DNA from: Planctomycetota bacterium
GTDB taxonomy: Bacteria; Planctomycetota; UBA1135; UBA2386
Assembly (NCBI GenBank): GCA_016713175.1
Contig: JADJPQ010000013.1
Span: 190,229 to 254,228 of the forward strand
Direction of reading: 5' to 3'
Length of the DNA stretch: 64,000 bases
Under the pieces are notes generated by a model that had not been told where the DNA came from, did not search any database, and saw only the letters and a list, made by a program, of their open reading frames with translations. Below, piece by piece: positions 18,201 through 26,682 of the stretch (its first letter is position 1; each line of letters starts with the position of its first letter). The translations under genes were made by a program, and so were the position numbers.

Positions 18201-20035
18201 AACGCAACCTGCTGGGCACCGCCGCCGGCCTCCGCATCCTGACGCGGGACCAGGATCACTACACGCGTCTGTGGGACCCGGGACGGGGGCAACCGCTGCT
18301 CACGCTCGATCCCACAGCGGGTTGGGTCACCATCAGCGAGGACGGCAGGCATCTCATCAATCGCCCGCAGCGCAAGGACACCCAGGTGTGGGAGACGGCC
18401 ACCGGCAGGCCGCTGTTCACGCTGCCTGGCAACCAGACGGCGGTGGCCTTCGGCCCGGACGACCAGCAGGTGGCCACCGGCGGCGAGGACGGCCGCGTGC
18501 GCCTGTTCGACGCCGCCGGCCGCCCGATCACCGAGTTCAACTCCCCAGACACCGAAGTCTCCGGCCAGGGACTGCCAACATCCTCCGTGAGTCCGGTGTA
18601 CGGATCTGCCTTCAGCCCGGACGGGCGCCTGCTGCTCACACGCCACGGCGGCGGCGATGACGGCACGCTGCGGCTGTGGCAGGTAGCGAGCGGCACGCTG
18701 CTGGCCACCCTGGGAGGTCGCCTGCGCGGTCATGGCGGCATCGACGACGCCCACTTCACGCCCGATGGCCGGCGCATCGTCGCCGCACTGCGCGAACTCG
18801 GCGAGCTGCGCATCTTCGACGTCACCACCGGCGCCCTGCTGGTCACGCTGAAGAGCCTGCCCTACCCCGACGCCATCGCCACCAGCCCCGACGGAACGCG
18901 GATCCTGGCGGTCTCGCGGCATGGGCTGCAGGTCTGGCCATCGGACCTGGCATCGGCCCGCACCATGTGGCGAAGTGCCACGGTGCGCCAGGCAGCAGAA
19001 CGGCTGCTGGCGACGGCGCTGGCCTGGGAACCCCTGGTCACCGAGGCGATCACCCGCCTTCAGTCGATGACGGGCGTGGACCAGGACGTGCGCGACATGG
19101 CCTTGTTGATGGCACGGACGCGGCATCAGGATCCCAACGTCCTCAACGGAACCGCCTGGCAGGCGATCGATCCCGACGCAGCCAACCAGGGCGATCCCGC
19201 CCGCGCGCTCCGCTGCGCCGAGGCCGCGGTCGGACTCGCGCCCGGTTCAGCGCCCTTCCGGGACACCCTGGCCTGGGCGCTGCTGGCCAACGGTCGCCTC
19301 GAAGACGCCGAGGCCGCATCGGCCCGGGCCCTGGAGCTGGCCCCCCCGAGCGAGCAGGACGACTACCGTGGCCACCTCGCCCGGCTGCAGACGGCGGTGG
19401 CCATCGAGCGCCGGCTCGCCGACGTGCTGGCTGGCCGGCAACCCGTCGCCGACTTCCTGCAGTGGCTCGCCGAACCGCCCGAGCTGGCCGCCGCCCAGAC
19501 GCTCTGGGCTCGACGTCGCGCTGCCCTGCGCCTCCACTCCCTGGCGCGACGAACCGGCGAGGCAGGGGAACCAGCCCGTCGTCCACTGGCGCTTGAGCTG
19601 GCCCGGGCGGCGGTGGCACTGGCACCCGACCTCGCCAACCTGCACTGCACGCTGGCCTGGGCGCTCGGCCGCAACGGCCACGAGGACGATCAGCGGGACG
19701 CCGCGGCCCGGGCACGGGAACTAGCCCAGGCCTCCTCGGGCAAGGTGTTCGGCTTCACCTCCGGGCCGCCGGCACCCGAGCTTGCCCAGGCGCTGGGCCT
19801 CGGGTCGACCCAATGCCTGCAGGTCCAGGGCGTGAACCCGGGTTCGATGGCGGAAGTGGCCGGGCTGCTGCCCGGTGACGTGATCACGCTGGTCGACGGC
19901 CGCCCGGCCAGCCTGGCGACGCTGCAGGCGGCGAAGGCAGAGCATGACTTCTTCGCCACGTTGCGGTTCGAGGTGCGCCGCGGGGAGCAGACGCTGCACA
20001 TCGATCTGGCGATCGGCGCCGGCGACCCGAGGTGA
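15257..20035 (+). CDS. serine/threonine protein kinase with WD40, TPR and C-terminal PDZ domain
   Basis: 1592 residues from the ATG at 15257; the frame is open far upstream but has no coding character there. An N-terminal helical stretch (~1-60) typical of planctomycete kinases precedes the kinase domain (~80-350): GEGGMG, VALKVIKLG (lysine ~116), HRDLKPGN (~205), DFGLAR (~229), GTPEYMSPEQA. All catalytic residues are present. A membrane helix (~410-430) separates it from an extracytoplasmic part with about a dozen WD40-like repeats (FSPDGTRIVSGG type, ~530-1220), tetratricopeptide-like repeats (~1310-1490) and a PDZ domain at the end (NPGSMAEVAGLLPGDVITLV). Probably a transmembrane signalling kinase; ligand unknown. 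The terminal PDZ is an unusual addition. Confidence 0.9.
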   Translation: MSNHSDADPVRDAFHALHAADLAHGRVHALAHYQALFPGHEARIAAAFADLQSGAAAAAEPREPPRAAPPPAEPDPLPTAIGPYRILRVLGEGGMGTVYLAEQREPVRRRVALKVIKLGMDSRQVLARFEAERQALAMMNHDNIARVFEAGTTERGQPFFVMEHVEGVPIHQYCDQHRLTIRERIELFQQACAGVQHAHQKGVIHRDLKPGNVLVTRRDDRPIPKIIDFGLARATDQQLVEQTLFTEQGQILGTPEYMSPEQAGAHAQVIDTRTDIYSLGVMLYELLAGELPFPPAELRRAGMFEIQRRIREDQPPRPSTRVSTLGASASECAARRQTTEHGLRRALRGDLDWVVLKAMAKEPERRYESANGLAMDLGRYLEHQPVLAGPPSTAYRVRKFVRRYRVQVAAAALVLLTLVAGAIGTTWFAFSAQAQATLAEERRQEAAKATEQAVAASEAADAARDKAIEQGYVASIRAAELALETGWSARAREALAACPPEYRGWEWHHLGMRTDVSLLKLRRHMLQGEISRAQFTPDGKHIVSLGGELMLWDLEQDAHRVLTIPSETRTGEPTPGSQPLGALAEVLAVSPDGALLAAGMYARGGLAMWRLPDGERLWVGAGHSDLDTAGGGVDVIAFSPDSRRLVTGSHSGAVGKRDTLRLWDTNGKLLHDMQQPDQGTWSVARFSPDGSRIVSGGSLGRAELWDATRGSHLRTLQYFVESINCGAFSPDGSRIVFGLGYDRGSLRLLDAARGSVLATMRGHRDHIWATAFSPDGSRILSASRDGTVQLWDGITGEHIYTLPNGASVRAAAFSPDGTLVVTGSDDRKVRVWETATGALLTTLLGHEGELRSVAFSPDGTRIVSGGADAALRLWSPGDGTPSVTLMQSRMEDGLDTAAFSPDGTRILTISTPMRQTPNLHVWSGTTGELLAVVPGITAAAFAADGSSIFAAGTAETLLQLDATTGRQASTIELPEQIARTRQRNLLGTAAGLRILTRDQDHYTRLWDPGRGQPLLTLDPTAGWVTISEDGRHLINRPQRKDTQVWETATGRPLFTLPGNQTAVAFGPDDQQVATGGEDGRVRLFDAAGRPITEFNSPDTEVSGQGLPTSSVSPVYGSAFSPDGRLLLTRHGGGDDGTLRLWQVASGTLLATLGGRLRGHGGIDDAHFTPDGRRIVAALRELGELRIFDVTTGALLVTLKSLPYPDAIATSPDGTRILAVSRHGLQVWPSDLASARTMWRSATVRQAAERLLATALAWEPLVTEAITRLQSMTGVDQDVRDMALLMARTRHQDPNVLNGTAWQAIDPDAANQGDPARALRCAEAAVGLAPGSAPFRDTLAWALLANGRLEDAEAASARALELAPPSEQDDYRGHLARLQTAVAIERRLADVLAGRQPVADFLQWLAEPPELAAAQTLWARRRAALRLHSLARRTGEAGEPARRPLALELARAAVALAPDLANLHCTLAWALGRNGHEDDQRDAAARARELAQASSGKVFGFTSGPPAPELAQALGLGSTQCLQVQGVNPGSMAEVAGLLPGDVITLVDGRPASLATLQAAKAEHDFFATLRFEVRRGEQTLHIDLAIGAGDPR

Positions 20036-20073
20036 CCCGCGGAACGGTCGGGCACCGCCCGCAGTGCCCGCCT

Positions 20074-20679
20074 CTATCCCGACACCAGCACCGCGAATCC
20101 CACCGCGTTGATCCCGGCGTGGAACACGGTGGTGGCGACGAACGCCGCCACGTGGCTGCGCGGTGCGAAGTGGCCGTAGGTGTGGCCGAGGAAGCCGCCG
20201 GTGACCGCGGTGGGCAGCATGGTGACCGGCTCCAGCGGGTGCAGCAGGACCATCACCACCGCGGCGACGGCGACGAAGGGCCAGGGCTTCGGGCTGCCTG
20301 CCCGCCGCCCACCGCGGACCCGGCGCCGGGCCCGGCTGCCCACGAGTCCCGGCATCAGCGCCTGCAGCACCAGCCACGGCACGCTGCACTCCACCAGCGT
20401 CTCGAGCGCGGGTTCGATCAACAGCAGCGACGGCAACAGGCGCCAGGGCTCGATGCCTGCCAGCGTGGCGACGAGTTGCTCGCTCTCGGGCGCCGGCCCG
20501 GTCCAGTGCAGCAGCCCCAGCATCGGCAGCAGCACGATCCAACGGATCAGGTAGAGGGTGAGAGTGAACCGCACCGGGCCGAGACGATCCAGGCGGTCGA
20601 GCCACGGGACCGCGGCGTGCCCTTCGACCGCCCTGACTGTTCCAGGCGCGGCATGCCGGCGATCCCCTTCCGCCCCCAC
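20074..20679 (-). CDS. CPBP-like intramembrane protease family protein
   Basis: Up to 201 residues (GTG at 20679; a start further in is possible) with four or five hydrophobic helices. The C-terminal motif FHAGINAVG matches the third conserved motif (HxxxN/B) of CPBP/Abi proteases, and PALETLVECSVP resembles a weakened first motif (usually EExxxR). The Arg of motif 1 is missing, so activity is doubtful. It directly follows the DUF1501 remnant on the same strand. Known relatives act in prenyl-protein processing or bacteriocin immunity; here the role is unknown. Confidence 0.5.
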   Translation of the reverse strand: MGAEGDRRHAAPGTVRAVEGHAAVPWLDRLDRLGPVRFTLTLYLIRWIVLLPMLGLLHWTGPAPESEQLVATLAGIEPWRLLPSLLLIEPALETLVECSVPWLVLQALMPGLVGSRARRRVRGGRRAGSPKPWPFVAVAAVVMVLLHPLEPVTMLPTAVTGGFLGHTYGHFAPRSHVAAFVATTVFHAGINAVGFAVLVSG

Positions 20680-21188
<509 letters not shown>

Positions 21189-21189
<1 letters not shown>

Positions 21190-21614
21190 CGTGGGTCTAC
21201 GTGCAGGAGTCGTACGGACGCTTCACACCGCTGGGCTACGGCTGCGCGGGCTCGGCCGGAGAGCCGTCGCTCGGCGCGGCACCGGGCACGGTGCCGAGGA
21301 ACGGGCAGACGTTCGACGTGCAGCTCGGCAACCTGCCGGCGCAGGCGCAGATCGCGTTCGGGGCGGTCGGCTTCAGCGAACTGCCCGGCGTGCCGCTCGC
21401 ATCGCTCGGACTGCCGGGGTGCCATCAGTTCGTGAGCACCGATGTCACGCTCTGGGCGAGTGCCGCGAACGGAGCCGCCACACTGCCGTTGACGTTCCCC
21501 GCCGCCCCGGCGCTGCAGGGCACGGAGTTCTGGCTGCAGGCCGTGGTGCCCGATCCGACCGCCAACCCGCTCGGCCTGACCGTGAGCAACGCCGCCGCGT
21601 GCACGATCGGATGA
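21189..21614 (+). pseudogene. secreted-protein C-terminal domain fragment
   Basis: About 140 residues, YVQESYGRFTPLGYGCAGSA, then VPRNGQTFDVQLGNLPAQAQ, VGFSELPGVPLASLGLPGC, ALQGTEFWLQAVV and PLGLTVSNAAACTIG. The GYGCAGSAGEP start and the final SNAA...G strand mark the exported C-terminal beta domain also seen at 7563-8172 and in 39621-40916. There is no signal peptide; the gene is cut at the DUF1501 junction. A GTG at 21201 exists but is unlikely to be used. Confidence 0.65.
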
Positions 21615-21790
21615 GCCGCATCGAAGCGTCGGCGCGCACCGTGCGGCGCGAATGGGGGTGTTCGCGCGGACGTGGCACGGCGCGCGCTGCGCGATCGGGA
21701 CCGACGCGGAGAGAATCTTCCGAAGTTCTTGTCCGGCGCAACGCGCTTCAACGGATGTGCGGGTGTCCCACCGCCAACGGAGAACCCGCC

Positions 21791-21970
21791 GTGCTGACCC
21801 CCGACCAGAACCGTCGTCTGCGACACCTGTTCAGCACCGCCACCGAACTGCCGCCCGCCGGCCGGCTGGCGTTCTGCGCGCGCGAATGCCGCGGCGAACC
21901 GGAACTGCTCGAAGAACTCGTCTCGCTGCTCGCGGTGTTCGAGCGCGAGGAGGAGGGAACGTCGGAGTAG
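21791..21970 (+). pseudogene. kinase N-terminal remnant 1
   Basis: GTG at 21791 starts VLTPDQNRRLRHLFSTATEL, PPAGRLAFCARECRGEPELL, EELVSLLA, then stops at 21970. This is the helical leader that precedes planctomycete serine/threonine kinase domains; no kinase domain follows. Whether the 59-residue peptide is made is unknown. Confidence 0.5.
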
Positions 21971-22018
21971 CCGCCACGGCCCGAGGCGATCGCGCCGCGG
22001 ACCTGCCACGTTCTGCCC

Positions 22019-22195
22019 GTGGACCGACCTTGCAGCGACCGGCTTGCCGGCCTGTCCGCGGAGGCGATGGAGCAACCCGAGCAGAAGCACGCGGCGTTCT
22101 GCGAACGGCACTGCGGTGACGATCCCGAACTGCGCCGCGAACTGCTGGCATGCCGCCACTTCCACCGGACCTCCGTTGGCGCAATGATGCCGTGA
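22019..22195 (+). pseudogene. kinase N-terminal remnant 2
   Basis: Frame from a GTG at 22019 with HAAFCERHCGDDPELRRELL, the same leader type as the preceding remnant, ending in the TGA that overlaps the next gene's ATG. It suggests a second, independently decayed kinase gene or a duplicated leader. Confidence 0.4.
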
Positions 22196-22557
22196 TGACG
22201 GTTTCGGTCGAACAGACGGTCGCCACCCTGCGTCGCCGCGCGGCGGCGAAGCGATCTGCCGCAATCGCTGCGGCGCGGGACGTGCGCGCGCACCTGGACC
22301 GGGAACTCGCAACCTGCCTGCCGCCGGAGAGCACCGTGTGGCTGATCGGCTCCCTCGCCTGGGGGGGCTTCGGCGAACACAGCGACATCGATCTCGTGGT
22401 GCGCGGCGGCAGCGCCGCAGCAGCTTGGGCCAGCGATGTCGAAGTTCGTCTCACCCGGCGACTCGGCGTGCCCGTCGAGATCCTCGACTTCGACCAGCTG
22501 CCGGTGTCGTTCCGCGCGCGCGTCGAACGCGAAGGCGTCCTGCTCCATGGCCGGTGA
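22195..22557 (+). CDS. minimal nucleotidyltransferase, MntA-like (second pair)
   Basis: 120 residues from the ATG at 22195. The signature IGSLAWGGFGEHSDIDLVV gives GS-X10-DxD, the minimal nucleotidyltransferase motif; VPVEILDFDQLPVSF supplies a later acidic strand. An 11-base overlap joins it to the following HEPN-like gene, so the two form a toxin-antitoxin-like pair. Unlike the pair at 3819-4672, it has an extra N-terminal helix (TVATLRRRAAAKRSAAIAAA). It sits between kinase-gene remnants, suggesting insertion. AMP-transferase activity on the partner is inferred. Confidence 0.8.
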   Translation: MTVSVEQTVATLRRRAAAKRSAAIAAARDVRAHLDRELATCLPPESTVWLIGSLAWGGFGEHSDIDLVVRGGSAAAAWASDVEVRLTRRLGVPVEILDFDQLPVSFRARVEREGVLLHGR

Positions 22558-23056
22558 CCCGCAGCTCCGCACCGCCATCGCGAGGCTGCTCGCGGAGGTC
22601 GACGTCGATGCCCGGGCGCTGGCGGCCCGCGCCGCCGAAACGCGTCAGTTGCTCGCCGGCTGGACCAGGGCCAAGCCGTTACCGCGGCCCGAACTCATGC
22701 TCGTCGCGACCAACCTGCATGGCTACTACACCGCTCTGGAAACCCTCTGTGAGCGCGTCGCGCGCCAGCTCGACGAGACCGTGCCGACGGGTCCGTCCTG
22801 GCACGCCGAGCTGTTGTCGCAGATGCAGGTCGAGGTGCCGGGGCTGAGACCGCGCGTGATCGCCGCAGAGGCCGCGGCCGAACTGCAGGAGCTGCGCAAG
22901 TTCCGACACTTCTTCCGCAACGCCTACGTGCTGGAGTTCGATCCTGCACTGATCCGAGGCCATGCGGAGCGCCTCGACCGGATCCACGATCCGGTCGCGA
23001 ACTCGATCGATGGATTCGTCGGTCATCTCAGGCAGGTGCTGCAGGCCCTGGACTGA
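22547..23056 (+). CDS. HepT-like_2 HEPN-domain protein (second pair)
   Basis: 169 residues from the ATG at 22547, all helical. It belongs to the longer HepT-like group: an N-terminal AAETRQLLAGW helix, NLHGYYTALETLCERVARQL, and the conserved C-terminal block LRKFRHFFRNAYVLEFDP, in which RHFFRNAY corresponds to the R...H/N...Y RNase motif region. Such proteins pair with minimal nucleotidyltransferases like the upstream one. Function presumed: an RNase toxin neutralised by its partner, or simply an abortive-infection module. The module is intact in sequence. Confidence 0.75.
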   Translation: MAGDPQLRTAIARLLAEVDVDARALAARAAETRQLLAGWTRAKPLPRPELMLVATNLHGYYTALETLCERVARQLDETVPTGPSWHAELLSQMQVEVPGLRPRVIAAEAAAELQELRKFRHFFRNAYVLEFDPALIRGHAERLDRIHDPVANSIDGFVGHLRQVLQALD

Positions 23057-23132
23057 TGGTGGGGCTCCGAGACAGGGGCGCCACCGCCGCAACTGATCGT
23101 CCTGGTTTCCGGCAGCGCCCGCCCGTGCCCGG

Positions 23133-24038
23133 TTGGAGCGCCGCCCGACAGCCAGTACGGTCGGTCCAGGCCTCTCGGCAGTAGACGCTGCCGCTCGTCC
23201 CGTTCCGCTCGAAACGCCCCCCGTGCTCGACCCTGCCCAGCAACTCCGGCTGCGGACCAGCCCCGACGGCCGCTACCTGATGATCACGCTCGCCGACCTG
23301 CGGGCACTGATCTGGGACCTCGAGGGTGACCTCACGAGCCCGAACGCTGCGCCGGTCGCCGAGTACACCGACCCGGTCCCGTCCGGGAAGGTGTGCGGCT
23401 TCACCGCCGACGGGCGCCTCGCCTGGGTCGCGTGCAACAACGAGGTCCACATCTTCGAAGCCCTGACCGCCAGGCCGTTCTCGATCCTGCGCCTCGACGC
23501 CGAGGTCGCCGACGCGTGCGTCAGCGCGGATGGCAGCGTCCTCGTCACGCTGACGGTCGATGGCAGCGCGCAGCGCTGGCCGCTCGACCCGATCGGCGTG
23601 GCGAAGCGGCGCGCGCAGGGGCAGCTCGAACCGCGCGAGCTGGCCAAGTACCAGATCGGCACGCCGGACGAACGGCTGCGGCGCGAGCGCGAGCTGCTGC
23701 TGTCGCGACCGACCGCGCAGGCCTGGGAGCGGCTGGGGCAGATCGATCTCGAGCAGGGCGATCTCGACGGCGCGATCGCGTGCTACCAGGCAGCGTGTGA
23801 CCTCGGCCCGCACCCGCCGAAGTGCCGCGGGTTCTACGTGCGGCGCATCGAGCTCCTGTGCCGGCGGCTCACCGCCGGTGGCGGCGACGCAAAGCAGCAG
23901 CGCGCCGATCGCGACCACGCCTTCGAGGCGCTCGCCCAGGCGCTGAGGTGCAAGGTGTCACACGAGGAACTGCTGGCGCTGCCGGGCATCGATGCACTGC
24001 GCTCGGACCAGCGCTTCGCCGAGATGATGGCACGGTAG
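23133..24038 (+). pseudogene. WD40/TPR C-terminal part of a kinase-like protein
   Basis: 301-residue frame without kinase domain or signal peptide: two or three WD40-like blades (TSPDGRYLMITLADLRALIW, GFTADGRLAWVACNNEVHIF, VSADGSVLVTLTVDGSAQRW), then a tetratricopeptide unit (AWERLGQIDLEQGDLDGAIA) and a short ending, LPGIDALRSDQRFAEMM. This is the usual tail of planctomycete WD40 kinases. It is probably a 5'-truncated gene whose leader remnants lie at 21791-22195. Translation from an internal start cannot be excluded. Confidence 0.55.
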
Positions 24039-24053
24039 GCGTCGCGCGATCGG

Positions 24054-24315
24054 CCCGTGCCCGACCTGCGGCGCCACGACCGCGGCGTGCCTGTTGGTGC
24101 ATGGCCAACCGCTGCAGGCGATCTACACGCAACCGTTCGGCGCCATCGTTGCCGCCGCCGGGCTGTTGGCCGGCGGCTTCGCGCTGTTCTGCCTGCTGCG
24201 GCGGCGATCGCTGTTCGACGTCATCGCGCGGCTGTACTGGAGCCGCATCACGCTGGGTGCGATCGCGCTGCTGCTGTCGGCCTGGCTGTACAAGTACCTG
24301 ATGTTCGCCGCGTGA
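24054..24315 (+). pseudogene. DUF2752 gene, 5'-truncated copy
   Basis: Starts in the middle of the gene at PCPTCGATTA; the 80-residue N-terminal part present in the left copy is missing and no plausible start remains (a GTG at 24094 would lack the conserved motif). The remaining sequence is nearly identical to 6602-6863. Its stop still overlaps the next gene by GTGA. Confidence 0.85.
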
Positions 24316-24833
24316 CGACCAAGCCACCCCCGCCGCCGCCCTGGACCGTGCCGATCGCCGTGGGTGCGTTGACCACGGCGTTGCTGCATGGCGCCGTGTT
24401 GTGGGAACCGAGCCTGTGGTTGCCGGTGCTCGGCGCGTGCGGCTGTTCGGCATCGCCGATCGGTCTGCTGCCGGCCGGTCTCGCGCTGCGCCGCGACCCG
24501 AAGATGGGCCCCGCCGCCGGCTTCGCGGTCGCCTTCATCGCCGTCGGCCTCGGCGCCATCGCGTTGACGGCGATCACGCTGCTGCATGGGTTCGAGATCA
24601 CGCCCGAGACCGAACGGGCGTGGCGCGAGAGCCTGCAGGGCGCCAACTACAAGACCGAGGACATCGAACGGCTGATCGGCGCACTGCACGACAGCGGCGG
24701 CGCGCTGCCGGTACTGGCCGCCACCCTACTCGCGCTGGCCGGCGGTATCAGCGGCGCGGCCCTCGCCGGCCTCGCCGTTCGCCGCTCGCGCCGCGCTCTT
24801 GCGCCCCCATCCGCTCCCCCTGCTGCGCCGTAG
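24312..24833 (+). CDS. small multi-pass membrane protein, right copy
   Basis: 173 residues from the GTG at 24312. Full-length relative of 6860-7384 with the same helices and the CGCS pair, but clearly diverged (for example LQGANYKTEDIERLIGAL against LESNDYKTEDIERLLGAL). Differences are mostly silent or conservative, suggesting both copies stayed under selection for some time. It overlaps the rsgA 3' end (24748) convergently by 86 bases. Confidence 0.75.
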   Translation: MTTKPPPPPPWTVPIAVGALTTALLHGAVLWEPSLWLPVLGACGCSASPIGLLPAGLALRRDPKMGPAAGFAVAFIAVGLGAIALTAITLLHGFEITPETERAWRESLQGANYKTEDIERLIGALHDSGGALPVLAATLLALAGGISGAALAGLAVRRSRRALAPPSAPPAAP

Positions 24834-25746
24834 CCAGCATGCCGAGATAACTCGCATGGCGGGTGGCCGCGATCGCACCGCTCGTCAGCGCCGCACGCAC
24901 GGCACAGTCGGGCTCGTCGCGATGCAGGCAGTTGCGGTAGCCGCACTGCGGCAGCCGGGCCGCGATCTCCGGGAACAGGAACTGCAGCTCCTGCGACCCG
25001 GTGTGGAACAGATGGAAGTTGCGGACACCGGGCGTGTCGAGCACGTGTCCTCCACCGGGCAGCGGGATCAACTCGGTCACCGCCGTCGTGTGGCGACCCT
25101 GCCGGATGTGGTTCAACGAACCGATGCGCTGCGCGAGGCCCGGCACCACGGTGTTCAGCAACGACGACTTGCCCACGCCGGACAGGCCGCAGAGAACCGA
25201 ACGATTGCCGTGCAGCAGCGCCGCCAGTTCGGCCAGCGGTCCCGGCGTCTCGTGGCCTGGCGCGGTGCTGGTGCACAACACCCGGCTGCCGATCGCCGAG
25301 TAGATGCCCGCCAGGTCCGCCGCAAGCCCTCGCCGATCGCGATCGATCTTGGTCAGCACCACCGCCGTCGGGATCCGTTCCCGCGCGGCCGCCGCCAGGA
25401 TGCCGTCGACCAATTCCGGCTGGAACGGTGGTTCGGCGACCGCAGCGACCACGACCACCAGCGTGAGATTGGCGGCGAGGACCTGCGCCCGTTCTTCGCC
25501 CTCGCTGGCCGAGCGCCGGGTCAGCTGCGACTGGCGCGGCTGCACCGCATCGATCGCGCCCTCGCCCTCGCGTTCGCCTACCCGCACGTCGACCAGATCG
25601 CCGACCGCCAGCGGCCGCCGTTCGAGGCTCCGTTGCTCGAACAGCTTGCCGGCAAGCGGCAGTACATGCCGGCGACCGGCGACCTCGACATGGCAGACCT
25701 TGGCGTCGATCCGTAGAACGAGGCCAGGTAGTGATGTCGGTTCCAT
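24748..25746 (-). CDS. rsgA: ribosome small-subunit-dependent GTPase A
   Basis: 332 residues from the ATG at 25746. Domains in order: OB-fold (~1-75, GLVLRIDAKVCHVEVAG), then a circularly permuted GTPase with G4 (VLTKIDRD) before the P-loop GLSGVGKSSLLN and DTPGV (G3), and a C-terminal zinc knuckle CGYRNCLHRDEPDC (C-X4-C-X-H-X5-C). This order is diagnostic for RsgA/YjeQ, which matures 30S ribosomal subunits. Its start overlaps the start of gluQ on the other strand by 13 bases (25734-25746). The C-terminal coding end lies within the direct repeat. Confidence 0.95.
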   Translation of the reverse strand: MEPTSLPGLVLRIDAKVCHVEVAGRRHVLPLAGKLFEQRSLERRPLAVGDLVDVRVGEREGEGAIDAVQPRQSQLTRRSASEGEERAQVLAANLTLVVVVAAVAEPPFQPELVDGILAAAARERIPTAVVLTKIDRDRRGLAADLAGIYSAIGSRVLCTSTAPGHETPGPLAELAALLHGNRSVLCGLSGVGKSSLLNTVVPGLAQRIGSLNHIRQGRHTTAVTELIPLPGGGHVLDTPGVRNFHLFHTGSQELQFLFPEIAARLPQCGYRNCLHRDEPDCAVRAALTSGAIAATRHASYLGMLATAQQGERMGAQERGASGERRGRRGPRR

Positions 25747-26678
25747 CAGGCAGTGAGCGGGTCGTGGGTCGTCTGGCGCCGAGCCCGACCGGGGCCCTGC
25801 ATCTGGGCAACGCCCGGACATTCCTGCTGGCGTGGCTGTCGGTGCGTGCGCGGGGTGGTACTCTACAGCTTCGCATCGAAGACATCGATGGGCCACGCCT
25901 GAAGCCCGGCGCCGAGGCCCAGGCCATCGAGGATCTGCTCTGGCTCGGCCTGGACTGGGACGGCGAGCCGGTGCGGCAGACGGAACGGCTGGCGCGCTAC
26001 GCCGCCGCCGCCAGCGAACTGGTCGCGCGCGGACTCGCGTACCCGTGCGTCTGCACGCGCAAGGAAGTCGAAGAGGCGGCATCGGCGCCGCATGAGGCCG
26101 CAATGGACGGTCCGGTGTATCCGGGCACCTGCCGCGGCCGGTGGCGAACGCTGGCCGAAGCCAAGGCCGTGACCGGTCGCGACGCGGCGCTGCGCTTTGC
26201 CGTCGATGTCGCCGCCGTGCCGTTCGTCGATCGCTTCGTTGGTGCGCAGGCCGGGACCCTGGCCGGCGACTTCGTGATCCAGAAACGCGACGGCGGCCCC
26301 GCCTACCAGCTCGCGGTCGTCGTCGACGACGCGGCGCAACAGGTCACCGAGGTCCTGCGCGCCGACGATCTGCTGCCGAGTACGCCGCGGCAACTGCTGC
26401 TGTACCGGGCCCTCGGCCTCATCGAACCACGCTTCTGTCACGTCCCGCTGGTGGTCGGCGCCGATGGCTTGCGTCTGGCCAAACGCCATGGCGACACCAC
26501 CCTCCGCTCCTTGCGCGAACGCGGCGTCACCATGCAAGCACTGATCGGCTACCTGGCCTTCCTGTGCAACCTGCGACCACGCGGTACCGCCTGTCGGCCG
26601 ACCGATCTGCTCGCTGACTTCGACATGACCCGGGTGCCGGACAAGCCGGTGGTCGGGGATGCCCACGGGCTAGCATGA
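25734..26678 (+). CDS. gluQ: glutamyl-Q tRNA(Asp) synthetase
   Basis: 314 residues from the ATG at 25734 (GTG at 25731 also possible). A truncated class I glutamyl-tRNA synthetase: HIGH-type LAPSPTGALHLGNART, the zinc site CVCTRK...YPGTC, and the KMSKS equivalent RLAKRHGDTTL. There is no anticodon-binding domain, and the length fits GluQRS (about 300). The enzyme attaches Glu to queuosine in tRNA-Asp. It is divergent from rsgA with overlapping starts, so the two must share a very compact promoter region with leader-poor transcripts or promoters inside each other's coding sequence. Confidence 0.92.
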   Translation: MSVPSGSERVVGRLAPSPTGALHLGNARTFLLAWLSVRARGGTLQLRIEDIDGPRLKPGAEAQAIEDLLWLGLDWDGEPVRQTERLARYAAAASELVARGLAYPCVCTRKEVEEAASAPHEAAMDGPVYPGTCRGRWRTLAEAKAVTGRDAALRFAVDVAAVPFVDRFVGAQAGTLAGDFVIQKRDGGPAYQLAVVVDDAAQQVTEVLRADDLLPSTPRQLLLYRALGLIEPRFCHVPLVVGADGLRLAKRHGDTTLRSLRERGVTMQALIGYLAFLCNLRPRGTACRPTDLLADFDMTRVPDKPVVGDAHGLA

Positions 26679-26682
26679 CGCC

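Larger units (their letters stand above)
24054..25011 (+). repeat. right copy of ~960-bp direct repeat
   Basis: Direct repeat of 6602-7562. It begins at CCCGTGCCCGACC, 16 bases after the stop of the WD40/TPR fragment, and its similarity to the left copy ends inside rsgA. It contains a DUF2752 gene lacking its start, a full membrane-protein gene and the 3' part of the intact rsgA. Confidence 0.9.

Noticed and set aside
16985..19126. Long minus-strand open frame opposite the WD40 region of the kinase.
   Set aside because: Repetitive composition simply reflects the antisense of the WD40 repeats; no independent motif or ribosome binding site.
24094..24315. A 73-codon frame in the right repeat taken as a small functional membrane protein.
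   Set aside because: It lacks the PCPTCGATTA motif and the N-terminus of the intact copy; it is a truncated DUF2752 gene.
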